The notes below the pieces were generated by a model. That model did not search any database. It worked only from the letters and a program-made list of their open reading frames with translations, and had not been told where the DNA came from. Position numbers and translations under genes: made by a program. A stretch of 64,000 nucleotides of DNA from CAVXEH01 sp963805305 (lineage in GTDB: Bacteria; Chloroflexota; Limnocylindria; QHBO01): the NCBI GenBank assembly GCA_963805305.1, contig CAWDTM010000005.1, positions 36,827 through 100,826 of the forward strand. Direction: 5' to 3'. Of this stretch, positions 10,066-20,122 are shown piece after piece (position 1 is the stretch's first letter; every line of letters starts with the position of its first letter).

Positions 10066-10323
10066 TCAGCGATCCGGCCGGTGCCGGACCCCCTCGGCAG
10101 GGCCCTCCCCGTACCGTCGCTGTCCGCGCCGGATGAAGAGCCAGATTCCCGCGATTGCGATCACGTTGCCGACCCCGAACCCGCCCAAGACACAAATCGG
10201 CGAGGTCCCCAGGATCGCGTCGAGCACGATTCCGGCGACCGCGCCACCTGCCATCGGGATCGCCAGGATCAGGGTCACCTGGCCCAGGATCTTCACGAGC
10301 CCGATGGGCGTCAGTTGTTCCAT
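10066..10323 (-). CDS. AtpZ/AtpI-like small membrane protein, copy 1 (first gene of atp operon)
   Basis: This 85-residue protein begins MEQLTPIGLVKILGQVTL and has two membrane helices with a G-x-x-LDAILGTSPICVLGGFG loop, the same layout as the next gene. Both belong to the ATPase_gene1-like group by pattern. It ends in a basic tail. It is the first gene of the operon, 34 nt downstream of a TATACT -10 hexamer. Having two such genes in a row is less usual than the single atpI or atpZ found in most operons. Confidence 0.7.
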   Translation of the reverse strand: MEQLTPIGLVKILGQVTLILAIPMAGGAVAGIVLDAILGTSPICVLGGFGVGNVIAIAGIWLFIRRGQRRYGEGPAEGVRHRPDR

Positions 10324-10357
10324 GCGTGGGTTCGACTCACAGCGGTCGGACGGCGGG

Positions 10358-10386
10358 AGTATAGCGGAGCATCCCTGATCTGGCGA
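10358..10386 (-). promoter_or_regulatory. predicted promoter of the atp operon
   Basis: On the minus strand the -10 TATACT (10363-10358) is preceded, at a 17-nt spacing, by TCGCCA (10386-10381), a four-of-six match to TTGACA. The start codon of the first operon gene is about 35 nt from the -10. Confidence 0.5.
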
Positions 10387-10416
10387 CCGTCGGTCGGTCG
10401 GAAAGAGCCGGTTCGG

Positions 10417-11739
<1,323 letters not shown>

Positions 11740-11766
11740 GGTGCGACGTGGTTCGGTGGAGGAACG

Positions 11767-11795
11767 AGTGTAGACCGATGGCGTCGCCACGGCGA
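11767..11795 (-). promoter_or_regulatory. predicted promoter of glyA
   Basis: On the minus strand TACACT (11772-11767) serves as -10, with TCGCCG (11795-11790) 17 nt upstream as a weak -35. The distance to the glyA ATG is about 27 nt. Confidence 0.35.
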
Positions 11796-11805
11796 CCCTG
11801 GCGCC

Positions 11806-12831
11806 TCAGGCAGGCGGTGCCGCCTCACGCGCCCAGCCGATGCGGTTGTCGATCATCCGATGCATCCGCCAGTAGTAGGGCTGGAAGCCCAGTGCCGGCC
11901 ACGCCCGCGACGCGCTCAGGTTGGCCGAGCGCCAGTCGGTGACGCACCAGCGGGCGCCCTGCTCCGCAGCCACCGAGAGCCCGTGGCCGACCAGGGCGGC
12001 CATCACGCCGCGGCCGCGCGCAGCCGGCGCCGTCATCCCGACTCCCAGCTCCACGGCATGCTCCGGGACGGCCGGCGCCGGATCGGCGGGGTCGAAGCCG
12101 GCGAACGCCAGGGCCTCGCCGGTGTCGGCATCGGCGGCGAGCCAGACGTCCCCTTCGGGGTTGCGCAGCTCGTCGTCCCAGTCCACGCGGAACCGTTCCC
12201 AGCGCTCGGGAAGGCTGATGGCGTAGGCAGGCGCCTCGAGCAGCGCGTCGGCGATGAGACGGGTGAGCGGCAGGAGCCGGTCCAGGTCGCCCGGCTCGGC
12301 CCGGGCGATGCGGACGCCATCGGCCGCGGTGGGCAGGCCCTGCAGCTCGGTGGAGCGCAGCGCGTACGCCTGCATCTTGCCGAAACCCGTGCGCACCCAG
12401 GCGTCCATGGCGGGGTCGAAGGCATCCGGGACGAGGGCGTAGTGGGCGTGGATCCCGCGCCGCACGAAGGGGTCGGACCAGGCGGCATACAGGTCCCGCG
12501 TCAGCTCGGGGTCGGCGTCCGCGGCCAGCGCGGTCCCCGCCATACCCACCCAGGCGGATCGGCCCCAGATCTCCTCGAGGCGGGGCGAGCCGGCCATGAA
12601 GCCGGCCAGCCGGTCTCGCCCGTCGAGCGCGGCGACGGCCACGGTCCCGGGAAGGGCCAGCGCCTCGTCGAGGAGCGGGAGCACCTGAGCCGGGTCCGTG
12701 AACCGTTCCGGCAGTGCGGGCACGGATCGCCGCCAGCGATCCTGGCGTGCGGCGAGCAGGCGGGCAGCATCGTCACGGTTCTCGGCCGTGAAGGGGACGA
12801 CGCGGTGCCGTGGGCGTGTGTGCTCGCGCAT
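11806..12831 (-). CDS. GNAT-family N-acetyltransferase, two-domain
   Basis: This 341-residue protein ends in a clear GNAT fold. Motif A, AVELGVGMTAPAARGRGVMA, has the R-G-R-G acetyl-CoA loop near residue 265, followed by NLSASRAWPALGFQPYYWRMH, the usual GNAT C-terminal strand. The N-terminal half (residues 10-150) has a weaker GNAT-like pattern, suggesting a tandem-domain enzyme like mycothiol synthase in layout. The acceptor substrate is unknown. The ATG has a TATAGT hexamer 8 nt upstream and no ribosome binding site, so it may be leaderless. Confidence 0.8.
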   Translation of the reverse strand: MREHTRPRHRVVPFTAENRDDAARLLAARQDRWRRSVPALPERFTDPAQVLPLLDEALALPGTVAVAALDGRDRLAGFMAGSPRLEEIWGRSAWVGMAGTALAADADPELTRDLYAAWSDPFVRRGIHAHYALVPDAFDPAMDAWVRTGFGKMQAYALRSTELQGLPTAADGVRIARAEPGDLDRLLPLTRLIADALLEAPAYAISLPERWERFRVDWDDELRNPEGDVWLAADADTGEALAFAGFDPADPAPAVPEHAVELGVGMTAPAARGRGVMAALVGHGLSVAAEQGARWCVTDWRSANLSASRAWPALGFQPYYWRMHRMIDNRIGWAREAAPPA

Positions 12832-12839
12832 CGTCGCGG

Positions 12840-12845
12840 ACTATA
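12840..12845 (-). promoter_or_regulatory. -10 element of the acetyltransferase gene, leaderless type
   Basis: TATAGT on the minus strand ends 8 nt before the ATG at 12831 and overlaps the stop codon of the preceding gene. No -35 is obvious. Confidence 0.4.
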
Positions 12846-13557
12846 GACGACCGCCCCGTCCCACTCCCTCGCCGCCCTCCATGCCCATCCGGCGGAGCAG
12901 CCGCTCACCGGCCGCCCAGGCGAAGGGCTCGTCCCGCGCCAGGCGGCGCGACTCCTCGGTGAGGATCGACGCGTGGTGCGGATGCTCCCGGGCCAGGATG
13001 GGATGGCGACGGAAGCGACGCGCCTCGTAGGCCACGAAGGCCGCGTATCGGTCCAGCGGCTTCGCTCGCGAGATGGCCTCCTCGACGCCCGGCTGGAAGT
13101 CGATGGGCACCATGATCCTGCCGAAGAAGGCGCCCAGGTCCATGGCGATCCGGTCCACCTCCTGGCTGTGGCCGCCCAGGCGCAGGATCGGCCCCGGCGA
13201 GGTGAAGACCACGATGGTGGCATCCGCACCCTGCGGAGCGGCCGTCAGCTCGCCGCCCAGGGTCACGAAGTCGTTCTCGACACCCAACCGGTCGACGACC
13301 TCGACCTTTCCCCAGCTGAACCCCGCCGAGAACGGCACCTTCGTGCTCCGCGTGAGGTCCGCCCCGTGGCCGCGCCCCGCGACGCCGGTGGTCCAGTAGT
13401 GGATGAGCTCGGGATCGAAATGGCGCAGCGTCGGTCGGTCCCGGAGGGCGACCATCAGCCGCGAGGGGCCAGGGGCCACGGGATAGCGGCTTTCCAGCCA
13501 GAAGCCAAGGTCGGCCAGGCGCGTGGCGGCCCCGGACAGGTCAGCGGTCATCGTCAT
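12841..13557 (-). CDS. hypothetical protein
   Basis: This soluble protein of 238 residues (start MTMTADLSGAATRLADLGFW) is not assigned to a family. Recognisable segments are HFDPELIHYWTTGVAGRGHG, VPFSAGFSWGKVEVVDRLG and LRLGGHSQEVDRIAMDLGAF. The C-terminus is helical and basic (YEARRFRRHPILAREHPHH). No signal peptide, membrane helix or catalytic signature is seen. It lies between the acetyltransferase and the xylA promoter. The longer start at 13599 is possible but would extend into the xyl control region. Confidence 0.65.
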   Translation of the reverse strand: MTMTADLSGAATRLADLGFWLESRYPVAPGPSRLMVALRDRPTLRHFDPELIHYWTTGVAGRGHGADLTRSTKVPFSAGFSWGKVEVVDRLGVENDFVTLGGELTAAPQGADATIVVFTSPGPILRLGGHSQEVDRIAMDLGAFFGRIMVPIDFQPGVEEAISRAKPLDRYAAFVAYEARRFRRHPILAREHPHHASILTEESRRLARDEPFAWAAGERLLRRMGMEGGEGVGRGGRL

Positions 13558-13631
13558 GGCCACATCGTCGCCCGACGCTTGCCGGTCGGCAAGGTCCACT
13601 GGTCACCCACGGGCGGGACGCTGGGCCAATA

Positions 13632-13652
13632 TTTGTGCTTCTCTCTAACAAA
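13632..13652 (+). promoter_or_regulatory. candidate ROK/XylR operator upstream of xylA
   Basis: The site has the form TTTGTG-N11-CAAA with partly inverted ends (TTTGT and ACAAA). A site of the same form and length lies at 21365-21385, next to the ROK regulator gene, and 16 of 21 bases are identical. It overlaps the expected -35 region for a -10 hexamer TAGGCT at 13662-13667, so bound repressor would block xylAB transcription. Confidence 0.55.
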
Positions 13653-13661
13653 AGAACGTGA

Positions 13662-13667
13662 TAGGCT
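13662..13667 (+). promoter_or_regulatory. predicted -10 of the xylAB promoter
   Basis: TAGGCT fits the TAnnnT pattern seen at other promoters here. It sits 72 bp upstream of the xylA GTG and 10 bp downstream of the candidate operator. The -35 (TTCTCT at 13639-13644, 17-nt spacing) is poor. Confidence 0.35.
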
Positions 13668-13733
13668 CCTACAAAACAGGGCGACGCCCCGCCGGGGCAC
13701 GGGATGGGCCCGATCGGCGCAGGAGGACAGAGG

Positions 13734-15083
13734 GTGGGCGAGAGCTTCTTCTCCGGGATCGCGGAGCCAATTCGCTTCGGCGGTCTGGGTTCGGACGATC
13801 CATTGACGTTCAAGGTCTACGAGCCGGATCGGCTCGTACTCGGCAAGCGCATGGAGGACCAGCTGCGGATCGCGGTCTGCCTCTGGCACTCGTTCAACTG
13901 GCCCGGGTCCGACGTGTTCGGCAGCGGGACCTTCGACCGGCCCTGGCTGGATTCGTCCGGGGATCCCATGGCGGCGGCGCGCGCCAAGCTGGATGCCGCC
14001 TTCGAATTCATCGAGAAGCTGGGCGTCCCGTTCTTCTGCTTCCACGACCGTGACGTCGCGCCCGAGGGAAGGACCTGGGCGGAGACGCGCGCCAACCTCG
14101 ACACGGTGATCGGCGTCATCGAAGGGCACATGCAGCGGACCGGCGCCCGGCTGCTGTGGGGGACGGCCAACCTCTTCAGCCATCCGCGCTACGCGGCCGG
14201 CGCGGCCACGAACCCCGATCCGGAGGTCTTCGCCTACGCCGCGGCGCAGGTCAAGACCATGCTCGAGGCGACGCACCGCCTGGGCGGCGCGAACTACGTC
14301 CTGTGGGGGGGCCGCGAGGGCTACGAGACGCTGCTCAACACGGATCTCGTCCGCGAGGAGGAGCAGTTTGCCCGCTTCCTGACCCTGGTCGCGGAGCATC
14401 GCGAGCGGATTGGCTTCACCGGCACCCTGCTCATCGAGCCCAAGCCGCAGGAGCCCACCAAGCACCAGTACGACTACGACGCATCGACGGTCCACGGCTT
14501 CCTGGTGCGGCACGGGCTCGACGGCGTCTACCGCGTCAACCTCGAGGTGAACCACGCCACGCTGGCCGGGCACAGCTTCCAGCACGAGGTCGCCTACGCG
14601 GTCGCCAACGGGATCTTCGGGAGCGTCGACGCCAACCGCGGGGACTACCAGAACGGCTGGGACACCGACCAGTTCCCGAACTCGGTCGACGAGCTCAGCC
14701 TCGCGGTCTACGAGATCCTGCGCGGCGGCGGCTTCACCACCGGCGGGTTCAACTTCGACACGAAGCTCCGACGCCAGAGCATGGCGCGTGACGACCTCTT
14801 CCACGCGCACATCGGCGGTATCGACACCCTGGCTCGCTCGCTGCTCGTGGCCGCGGACATGGTCGAGGCGGGTGCCCTCGCGCAGCTGCGCGAGGAGCGG
14901 TACGCCGGCTGGTCGCGCGAGCTGGGTACGGAGATCCTGGGCGGCAGGCGATCGCTCGTCGAGCTCGAGGGTCTCGTCGCGGAGGGCGGCATCGACCCGC
15001 GGCCCGTTTCGGGACGCCAGGAGCGGCTCGAGAACCTCGTCAACCGCCACATCTGGACCACCGGCGCCGACACGAGGCGCTGA
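13734..15083 (+). CDS. xylA: xylose isomerase
   Basis: XylA converts D-xylose to D-xylulose using two divalent metals. The GTG at 13734 has an AGGAGG ribosome binding site 7 nt upstream and gives 449 residues, a class II length. Conserved metal and substrate segments are all present: GGANYVLWGGREGYETLLN, IEPKPQEPTKHQYDYD, NLEVNHATLAGHSFQHE and SVDANRGDYQNGWDTDQFP. xylB follows after 3 nt, so they form one operon. Regulation by the neighbouring ROK protein is inferred from the operator-like site upstream. Confidence 0.97.
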   Translation: MGESFFSGIAEPIRFGGLGSDDPLTFKVYEPDRLVLGKRMEDQLRIAVCLWHSFNWPGSDVFGSGTFDRPWLDSSGDPMAAARAKLDAAFEFIEKLGVPFFCFHDRDVAPEGRTWAETRANLDTVIGVIEGHMQRTGARLLWGTANLFSHPRYAAGAATNPDPEVFAYAAAQVKTMLEATHRLGGANYVLWGGREGYETLLNTDLVREEEQFARFLTLVAEHRERIGFTGTLLIEPKPQEPTKHQYDYDASTVHGFLVRHGLDGVYRVNLEVNHATLAGHSFQHEVAYAVANGIFGSVDANRGDYQNGWDTDQFPNSVDELSLAVYEILRGGGFTTGGFNFDTKLRRQSMARDDLFHAHIGGIDTLARSLLVAADMVEAGALAQLREERYAGWSRELGTEILGGRRSLVELEGLVAEGGIDPRPVSGRQERLENLVNRHIWTTGADTRR

Positions 15084-15086
15084 GCC

Positions 15087-16574
15087 ATGGCCCTCGTCTG
15101 CGGGATCGACGTCTCGACCACGGCGACGAAGGCGATCCTCGTCGACGCGGACGGGGTGGTGCGCGGATCGGGGTCCGCCGAGTACCCGCTCTCGACGCCC
15201 CGACCGCTGTGGAGCGAGCAGGACCCGTCGCTGTGGTGGTCCGCCGCGGGAGAGGCGATTCCCCGCGCCCTCGAGGCCGCGGGTGCCACGGGGGCCGATG
15301 TCGAGGCCGTGGGCCTCACCGGGCAGATGCATGGGGCCGTGCTCCTCGACGAGCGCGGCGAGGTCATTCGACCCGCCATCCTGTGGAACGACCAGCGGAC
15401 GGCTGCGGAGTGCGACGAGATCCGGGCCCGGGTCGGCACGGAGCGGCTGATCGAGATCACCGGCAACGATGCGCTGACCGGCTTCACAGCGCCGAAGCTC
15501 CTCTGGGTCCGCAACCACGAGCCGCAGCGGTGGGCACGCGTGTCCCGCGTTCTGCTGCCGAAGGACGAAGTCCGGCGGCGACTGACCGGTGACGCGGCGA
15601 TCGATGTCGCCGACGGTTCGGGCACCCTGCTCTTCGACCTGGCGGCCCGGACCTGGTCGCGCGAGCTCCTCGATGCCCTCGAGCTCGATCCGGCACAGCT
15701 TCCCCCCGTCTTCGAAGGGCCGGAGATCACCGGCCGCGTGTCAGCGGCCGGGGCCGCCGCCACCCGGCTGCGGGCCGGCACCCCGGTCGTGGCCGGCGGC
15801 GGGGACCAGGCGGCCAACGGGGTGGGCGTCGGGGCCACGGATGAAGGGGTGGTCGCCCTCTCCCTGGGGACCTCCGGCGTGATCTTCGCCGCCACGCGCT
15901 CGCCCGTGCACGAGGCGCACGGCCGGGTCCACGCCTTCTGCCACGCGGTCCCGGGTCGCTGGCACCTCATGTCGGTCATGCTCTCCGCCGCGGGGAGCCT
16001 GCGATGGTTCCGGGACGCCCTGGCGCCGGGCGAGCCGTTCGGCGATCTTGCAGCCGCGGCCGGCGAGGTGGAGGCGGCAGCCGACGGCCTCTTCTTCCTC
16101 CCGTACCTCACCGGCGAGCGCAGCCCCCATCCGGACCCGCAGGCCCGCGGGGCGTTCGTGGGCCTCACCACGGCGCACGACCGGCGGCACATGACGCGGG
16201 CGGTCCTCGAGGGCGTGGCCTTCGGCCTGCGTGACGGGCTGGACCTGATGCTGGCCGCCGGCATGCCGCGCCCCGCACAGATCCGCGCTTCGGGCGGCGG
16301 ACTGGCCAGCCCCGTCTGGACCCAGATCCTCGCCGACGTCCTGGATGCGGAGCTCGTCACGCCCTCCACGACCGAGGGGGCCGCCTTCGGCGCGGCGACC
16401 CTGGCCGCGGTCGGAGCCGGCTGGTTCCCCGACGTCCCGGCAGCGGCCAATGCCCTGGTCAGGACCAGCCCGGCAGCGTCACCCGACGCCTCGCGCGCCG
16501 CGTACGCGCAGGCGCACGCGGCCTTCCGCGAGCTCTATCCCGCCCTGGCACCGTCGTTCCACCGGGCGGGCTGA
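15087..16574 (+). CDS. xylB: xylulokinase
   Basis: XylB phosphorylates D-xylulose to xylulose 5-phosphate for the pentose phosphate pathway. The 495-residue FGGY-family protein begins with the phosphate-binding loop CGIDVSTTATKAILVDADG. It has the substrate motif GLTGQMHGAVLLDERG and the C-terminal ATPase-fold motifs GGGDQAANGVG and IRASGGGLASPVWTQI. It starts 3 nt after xylA and converges on the transporter ATPase gene, with only 13 nt between stops and no clear terminator. Confidence 0.96.
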   Translation: MALVCGIDVSTTATKAILVDADGVVRGSGSAEYPLSTPRPLWSEQDPSLWWSAAGEAIPRALEAAGATGADVEAVGLTGQMHGAVLLDERGEVIRPAILWNDQRTAAECDEIRARVGTERLIEITGNDALTGFTAPKLLWVRNHEPQRWARVSRVLLPKDEVRRRLTGDAAIDVADGSGTLLFDLAARTWSRELLDALELDPAQLPPVFEGPEITGRVSAAGAAATRLRAGTPVVAGGGDQAANGVGVGATDEGVVALSLGTSGVIFAATRSPVHEAHGRVHAFCHAVPGRWHLMSVMLSAAGSLRWFRDALAPGEPFGDLAAAAGEVEAAADGLFFLPYLTGERSPHPDPQARGAFVGLTTAHDRRHMTRAVLEGVAFGLRDGLDLMLAAGMPRPAQIRASGGGLASPVWTQILADVLDAELVTPSTTEGAAFGAATLAAVGAGWFPDVPAAANALVRTSPAASPDASRAAYAQAHAAFRELYPALAPSFHRAG

Positions 16575-16587
16575 GGGGCTTCCCCCG

Positions 16588-17385
16588 TCAGCTGGTGGGG
16601 AACTCCCGATCCTCGACGGTGGGCTCTGCGTGCTCGCCGCCCATGATGATCATGGCCAGGACCTCGTCGGGCTCCACCTCGTCGCGTCGCACGGTCTTCA
16701 CCAGCCTGCCGTGGTACATGACGCTGATCCGATCCGACAGGTCGAAGACGTCGTGGATGTCGTGGCTGACCAGGAAGATGCCGATCCCCTCCGACTTGAG
16801 CTGCCGGATCAGGTCACGGACCTGCTCCGTCTCGGCGGGACCGAGCGCGGCGGTGGGCTCGTCCATGATCAGGATCCGGGCGTTGAAATGGACGGCCCGG
16901 GCGATGGCCACCGACTGCCGCTGGCCCCCCGAGAGGGACTTCACCGGTGCCTTGAAGTTGGCGAAGTTCGGGTTGAGCCGATGCATGACCTTGCGGGTCG
17001 CCGATTCCATGGCACCGTCGTTCAGCCCGCCGATGAAGCTCGAGAGCTCGCGGCCCAGGAACAGGTTGGCGGCGGCGTCGATGTTGTCCGCGAGGGCGAG
17101 GGTCTGGTAGATCGTCTCGATGCCCAGGAGCTGCGCGTCGCGTGGATTCGAGATCGACGCCCGCTTGCCGTCGACCCGGATCTCCCCCGAGTCGGCAGGG
17201 TGGGCTCCGGAGAGGACGCGCATCAGGGTCGTCTTGCCGGCGCCGTTGTGACCGACCATGCCAACGACCTCGCCGGCCATGAGGTCCACAGTGACGCCGT
17301 CCACGGCGTGGACGCCGCCGAACGCGACGTGGATGTTGTCCATCTCGACGAGCGGCGTTCGGGCGGCCTGGGTCTCCGCGGTCAT
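16588..17385 (-). CDS. sugar ABC transporter ATP-binding protein (single ABC domain)
   Basis: This cytoplasmic ATPase of a CUT2-type sugar importer probably takes D-xylose, given the xylAB neighbours. The ATG at 17385 gives 265 residues. Walker A is VGHNGAGKTTLMRVL, the signature is SLSGGQRQSVAIARA, and Walker B is ILIMDEPTAALGP. It has one nucleotide-binding domain, whereas XylG, RbsA and MglA have two fused, so it resembles the FrcA type and would act as a homodimer. It is last in the ROK-binding protein-permease-ATPase gene order on the minus strand. Confidence 0.92.
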   Translation of the reverse strand: MTAETQAARTPLVEMDNIHVAFGGVHAVDGVTVDLMAGEVVGMVGHNGAGKTTLMRVLSGAHPADSGEIRVDGKRASISNPRDAQLLGIETIYQTLALADNIDAAANLFLGRELSSFIGGLNDGAMESATRKVMHRLNPNFANFKAPVKSLSGGQRQSVAIARAVHFNARILIMDEPTAALGPAETEQVRDLIRQLKSEGIGIFLVSHDIHDVFDLSDRISVMYHGRLVKTVRRDEVEPDEVLAMIIMGGEHAEPTVEDREFPTS

Positions 17386-17404
17386 GATCGGGCTCCCTTC
17401 CTGC

Positions 17405-18730
17405 TCACCGGCGGCCGCCACGTCGGCGCGTATAGGCGTCGAACGCCACCGCGAGGATGAGCACGATGCCGGCTGCCACGTTCTGCCCGGGCGAGTTCAC
17501 GCCAAGGAAGCTCAGGCCGTACTTGAGCGAGGCCATCACGAAGGCTCCCAGCACCGCACCGGGAATGGTGCCGATGCCGCCGGCGAACGAGGTCCCGCCC
17601 ACGACCGCGGCGGCAATCACGTACAGCTCGTAGCTCACGCCGATGTCGAGCGTTGCGCCGTTCAGGCGCGCGGAGGCCACCGCCGCCGACAGCGCGCACA
17701 GGACGCCCATGAGGATGAAGGTCTTCATGATCGTCCAGCGGGTGTTGATGCCGGCCAGCTCGGCGGCGTCCGGGTTGCCCCCGTAGGCGTAGACGTACCG
17801 GCCGAAGCTCCGCCGGTTGGCCATCCAGGCCATGACCAGGGCCACGCCGATGAGGAGCATGATCGGGATCGGGAAGCCGGCCGAGAGCTTCAGGCCGCCC
17901 GGTGGTTCGGTGATCCCATGATCCACGGCGTACTGATGGGCGAGGCCCGCCGGCCAGTAGTTGCCGTTGGCGAAGAAGGTCAGGCCCATGATCGCCGCGC
18001 AGGCGAGCACCGCGAGCGTGACGGTCGCCCACATGGGGCGAACGGGGAACCCGAACCGTCGGCGCTGGCGGCGCCGGTTCGCGAGCAGGGCAACGACGGC
18101 GATGCAGCCGATGATCCCGGCGGCCCAGGTCAGCGTGCCGCCAATGGATCCCTCGGACCCACCGTTGAGGAGCTGGAAGGTCGGGTCGAGCCCCGTCACG
18201 GCCGCGCCGCTGGAGAGGTACCAGACGGCCCCCCGGATGGAGAGCAGGCCGCCAAGGGTCACGACGAAGGACGGGACACCAACGTAGGCGATGATGAATC
18301 CCTGGACCGCGCCGAAGCCGGCGCCGATGCCGATCCCGATGCCCAGGGCAATGAGCCAGCGGAAGGGGAAGTCGGGACCCATCCCCAGGACGTTGGGCAG
18401 CCAGTCGGTCATCAGCAGCGCGTAGCTCATCGCGACGAAGCCCGTCAGCGACCCGACCGACAGGTCGATGTTGCGAGACACGATGACCAGGACCATCCCG
18501 GTGGCGATGATGGCCACGCTCGTGGCCTGGATCGCCAGGGTGACCATGTTGTTCGGGATGAAGAACTTGCCGTCGCTCAGGATGTTGAAGCCCAGCAGGA
18601 TGATCGCGAGCGCGACGAGCATGCCGAAGACACGGAGATCGATCTCCGTCTGGGCGACGAGTCGACGCAGGACCGGCGTCAGGGTGCGCAGGCCGCTGGG
18701 AGCAGGTGCCGTACCGGCGGCGTTCGTCAC
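17405..18730 (-). CDS. xylH: sugar ABC transporter permease (XylH-like)
   Basis: This is a CUT2-family membrane subunit of the presumed xylose importer. Its 441 residues contain about ten to twelve hydrophobic helices. The family motif SRNIDLSVGSLTGFVAMSYA and the coupling region GGNPDAAELAGINTRW are present. A loop with RRRQRRRFGFPVRP joins two halves, as in XylH. It follows the binding-protein gene after a 94-nt gap holding a strong hairpin, and the ATPase gene starts 19 nt later. The xylose assignment rests on the neighbours. Confidence 0.9.
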   Translation of the reverse strand: MTNAAGTAPAPSGLRTLTPVLRRLVAQTEIDLRVFGMLVALAIILLGFNILSDGKFFIPNNMVTLAIQATSVAIIATGMVLVIVSRNIDLSVGSLTGFVAMSYALLMTDWLPNVLGMGPDFPFRWLIALGIGIGIGAGFGAVQGFIIAYVGVPSFVVTLGGLLSIRGAVWYLSSGAAVTGLDPTFQLLNGGSEGSIGGTLTWAAGIIGCIAVVALLANRRRQRRRFGFPVRPMWATVTLAVLACAAIMGLTFFANGNYWPAGLAHQYAVDHGITEPPGGLKLSAGFPIPIMLLIGVALVMAWMANRRSFGRYVYAYGGNPDAAELAGINTRWTIMKTFILMGVLCALSAAVASARLNGATLDIGVSYELYVIAAAVVGGTSFAGGIGTIPGAVLGAFVMASLKYGLSFLGVNSPGQNVAAGIVLILAVAFDAYTRRRGGRR

Positions 18731-18759
18731 GACAGCTCTCCTCCTGCAGAAGATGGGGC

Positions 18760-18791
18760 CCTGCGCCCCCGGACGGGTCCGGGGGCGCAGG
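18760..18791 (-). promoter_or_regulatory. very stable intercistronic hairpin between binding-protein and permease genes
   Basis: A perfect inverted repeat with 15-bp arms (CCTGCGCCCCCGGAC and its complement) is separated by only 2 nt. No U tract follows. Such hairpins commonly protect the upstream binding-protein message and reduce expression of downstream permease genes. That role is inferred. Confidence 0.6.
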
Positions 18792-18824
18792 CCGGGTTCA
18801 GGTCAGGCGCTCAGCCAGCGACGA

Positions 18825-19976
18825 TTACAGGCCGCAGGCCTTGCCACCTGGATCCGAAGCGGTGACACCGGCGCAGATGTCGTCCTTGGTCACCCACCAC
18901 CCGGCCGACATGACATCGCCGAGATTGTCAGCGGTGATCGGGGTCGGCTGAAGGATGAAGGACTTCACCGTGTTCTTCCCGGGGGTCGTGAAGTCGGTTG
19001 GGCTGTTGCCTGCGGTCGGCGCGACCGAGGCTCCGATGTTGATCGAGAGGTCGGCCATCGCCTTGCCGGCGCACAGACCGAGGGCCGCCTGGCCCGCAGC
19101 CTTGCCGAGCTCGTTGGCGTTCTTCCAGACGTCCACGTACTGCTTGCCCAGCGCGACGTTGTTCAGGTTGGCCTTGTCGCCGTCCTGGCCGCTCAGGGGC
19201 GGGAATCCGTAGCTCTTGGACGTGAGCGCACCCACGACGCCAAGGGCCGTGCTGTCGTTCTCGGCAAGGATGGCGTCGATCTTGTTTCCGTCCGCCTTTG
19301 CCTTGTCGATGATGGCTTCCATGTTCGACTGCGCCGTCTCCGTCGCCCAGGCGTCGGTGAACGTGCCGTCAGGTCCGTTGAGGATCTTGATGTCGCCGGA
19401 CGCGACCTTGTCCTTCAGGCCCGCGTTGTCCCAGCCCTGGGGCAGGAACGTGGACGCGTTCGGGTCGCCCGGATCACCCTTGATCAGGACGTAGTTGCCG
19501 GTCGGGACCTTGTCGATGACGGCCTTGGCCTCGGCCTCGCCCACCTTCACGTTGTCGAACGTGATGTACAGGATGGACGGGTCCTCGATGAGGCGGTCAT
19601 AGGCGATGATCGGAATGCCCGCGTTCTTGGCCTTCTCGACGGCGGGCAGGATGGCCTTGGTGTCCTGGGCAAGCAGGATCAGGACCTTGGCGCCCTTCGA
19701 GATGAGGGTGTCGACGTCGGTCAGCTGCTGCTCGTTGCTCAGGTTCGCGTCGGCGTCGATGTACTTGCCACCGGCGTCCTCGACGACCTTCTGGATGTTC
19801 GGCTTGTCAGCCGCCGCCCAGCGTGGCTGCTGGAAGTTGTTCCAGGAGACGGCGACGACGCAGTCGCTGCCGACGGACGCCCCGGCAGTTCCGCTCGCGC
19901 CGCCGTTGTTGGAGCTGCAGGCCGTGAGCGCGATCAGCACGCTCCCGAGCACTGCAGCCAGCCTTCGAATGTTCAT
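18825..19976 (-). CDS. xylF: xylose-type sugar ABC transporter substrate-binding lipoprotein
   Basis: This is a periplasmic-binding-protein-like component anchored as a lipoprotein. The ATG at 19976 gives 383 residues, beginning MNIRRLAAVLGSVLIALTAC with lipobox LTAC (Cys20) followed by a Ser/Gly-rich linker. The Peripla_BP_4 fold is visible in NLSNEQQLTDVDTLISKGAK, AGIPIIAYDRLI and TFDNVKVGEAEAKAVIDKV, which closely resemble XylF. It is the first transporter gene, downstream of the ROK regulator on the same strand. Xylose specificity is inferred from xylAB and this similarity. Confidence 0.9.
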   Translation of the reverse strand: MNIRRLAAVLGSVLIALTACSSNNGGASGTAGASVGSDCVVAVSWNNFQQPRWAAADKPNIQKVVEDAGGKYIDADANLSNEQQLTDVDTLISKGAKVLILLAQDTKAILPAVEKAKNAGIPIIAYDRLIEDPSILYITFDNVKVGEAEAKAVIDKVPTGNYVLIKGDPGDPNASTFLPQGWDNAGLKDKVASGDIKILNGPDGTFTDAWATETAQSNMEAIIDKAKADGNKIDAILAENDSTALGVVGALTSKSYGFPPLSGQDGDKANLNNVALGKQYVDVWKNANELGKAAGQAALGLCAGKAMADLSINIGASVAPTAGNSPTDFTTPGKNTVKSFILQPTPITADNLGDVMSAGWWVTKDDICAGVTASDPGGKACGL

Positions 19977-20122
19977 GCTCTGGACCTCTCCTCCGATGGT
20001 GTCGAATACAGCGCGGTTCCGATGGTGAGCCACGGGTAGGCTACATGCTTGTCAATCGGCCCTTCCCCCTTCTCCCGCACGGCCCATCCGTGGACGATGC
20101 CTCCTTCCCACTGCCGCCCCCT

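Noticed and set aside
10325..10345. tRNA T-arm-like GGGTTCGACTC near the atp promoter
   Set aside because: The 5-bp T-stem does not pair beyond one base, and no acceptor or anticodon arms are found around it.
16575..16587. Terminator between xylB and the transporter ATPase gene
   Set aside because: Only 13 nt separate the stops, and no hairpin with a U tract is present.
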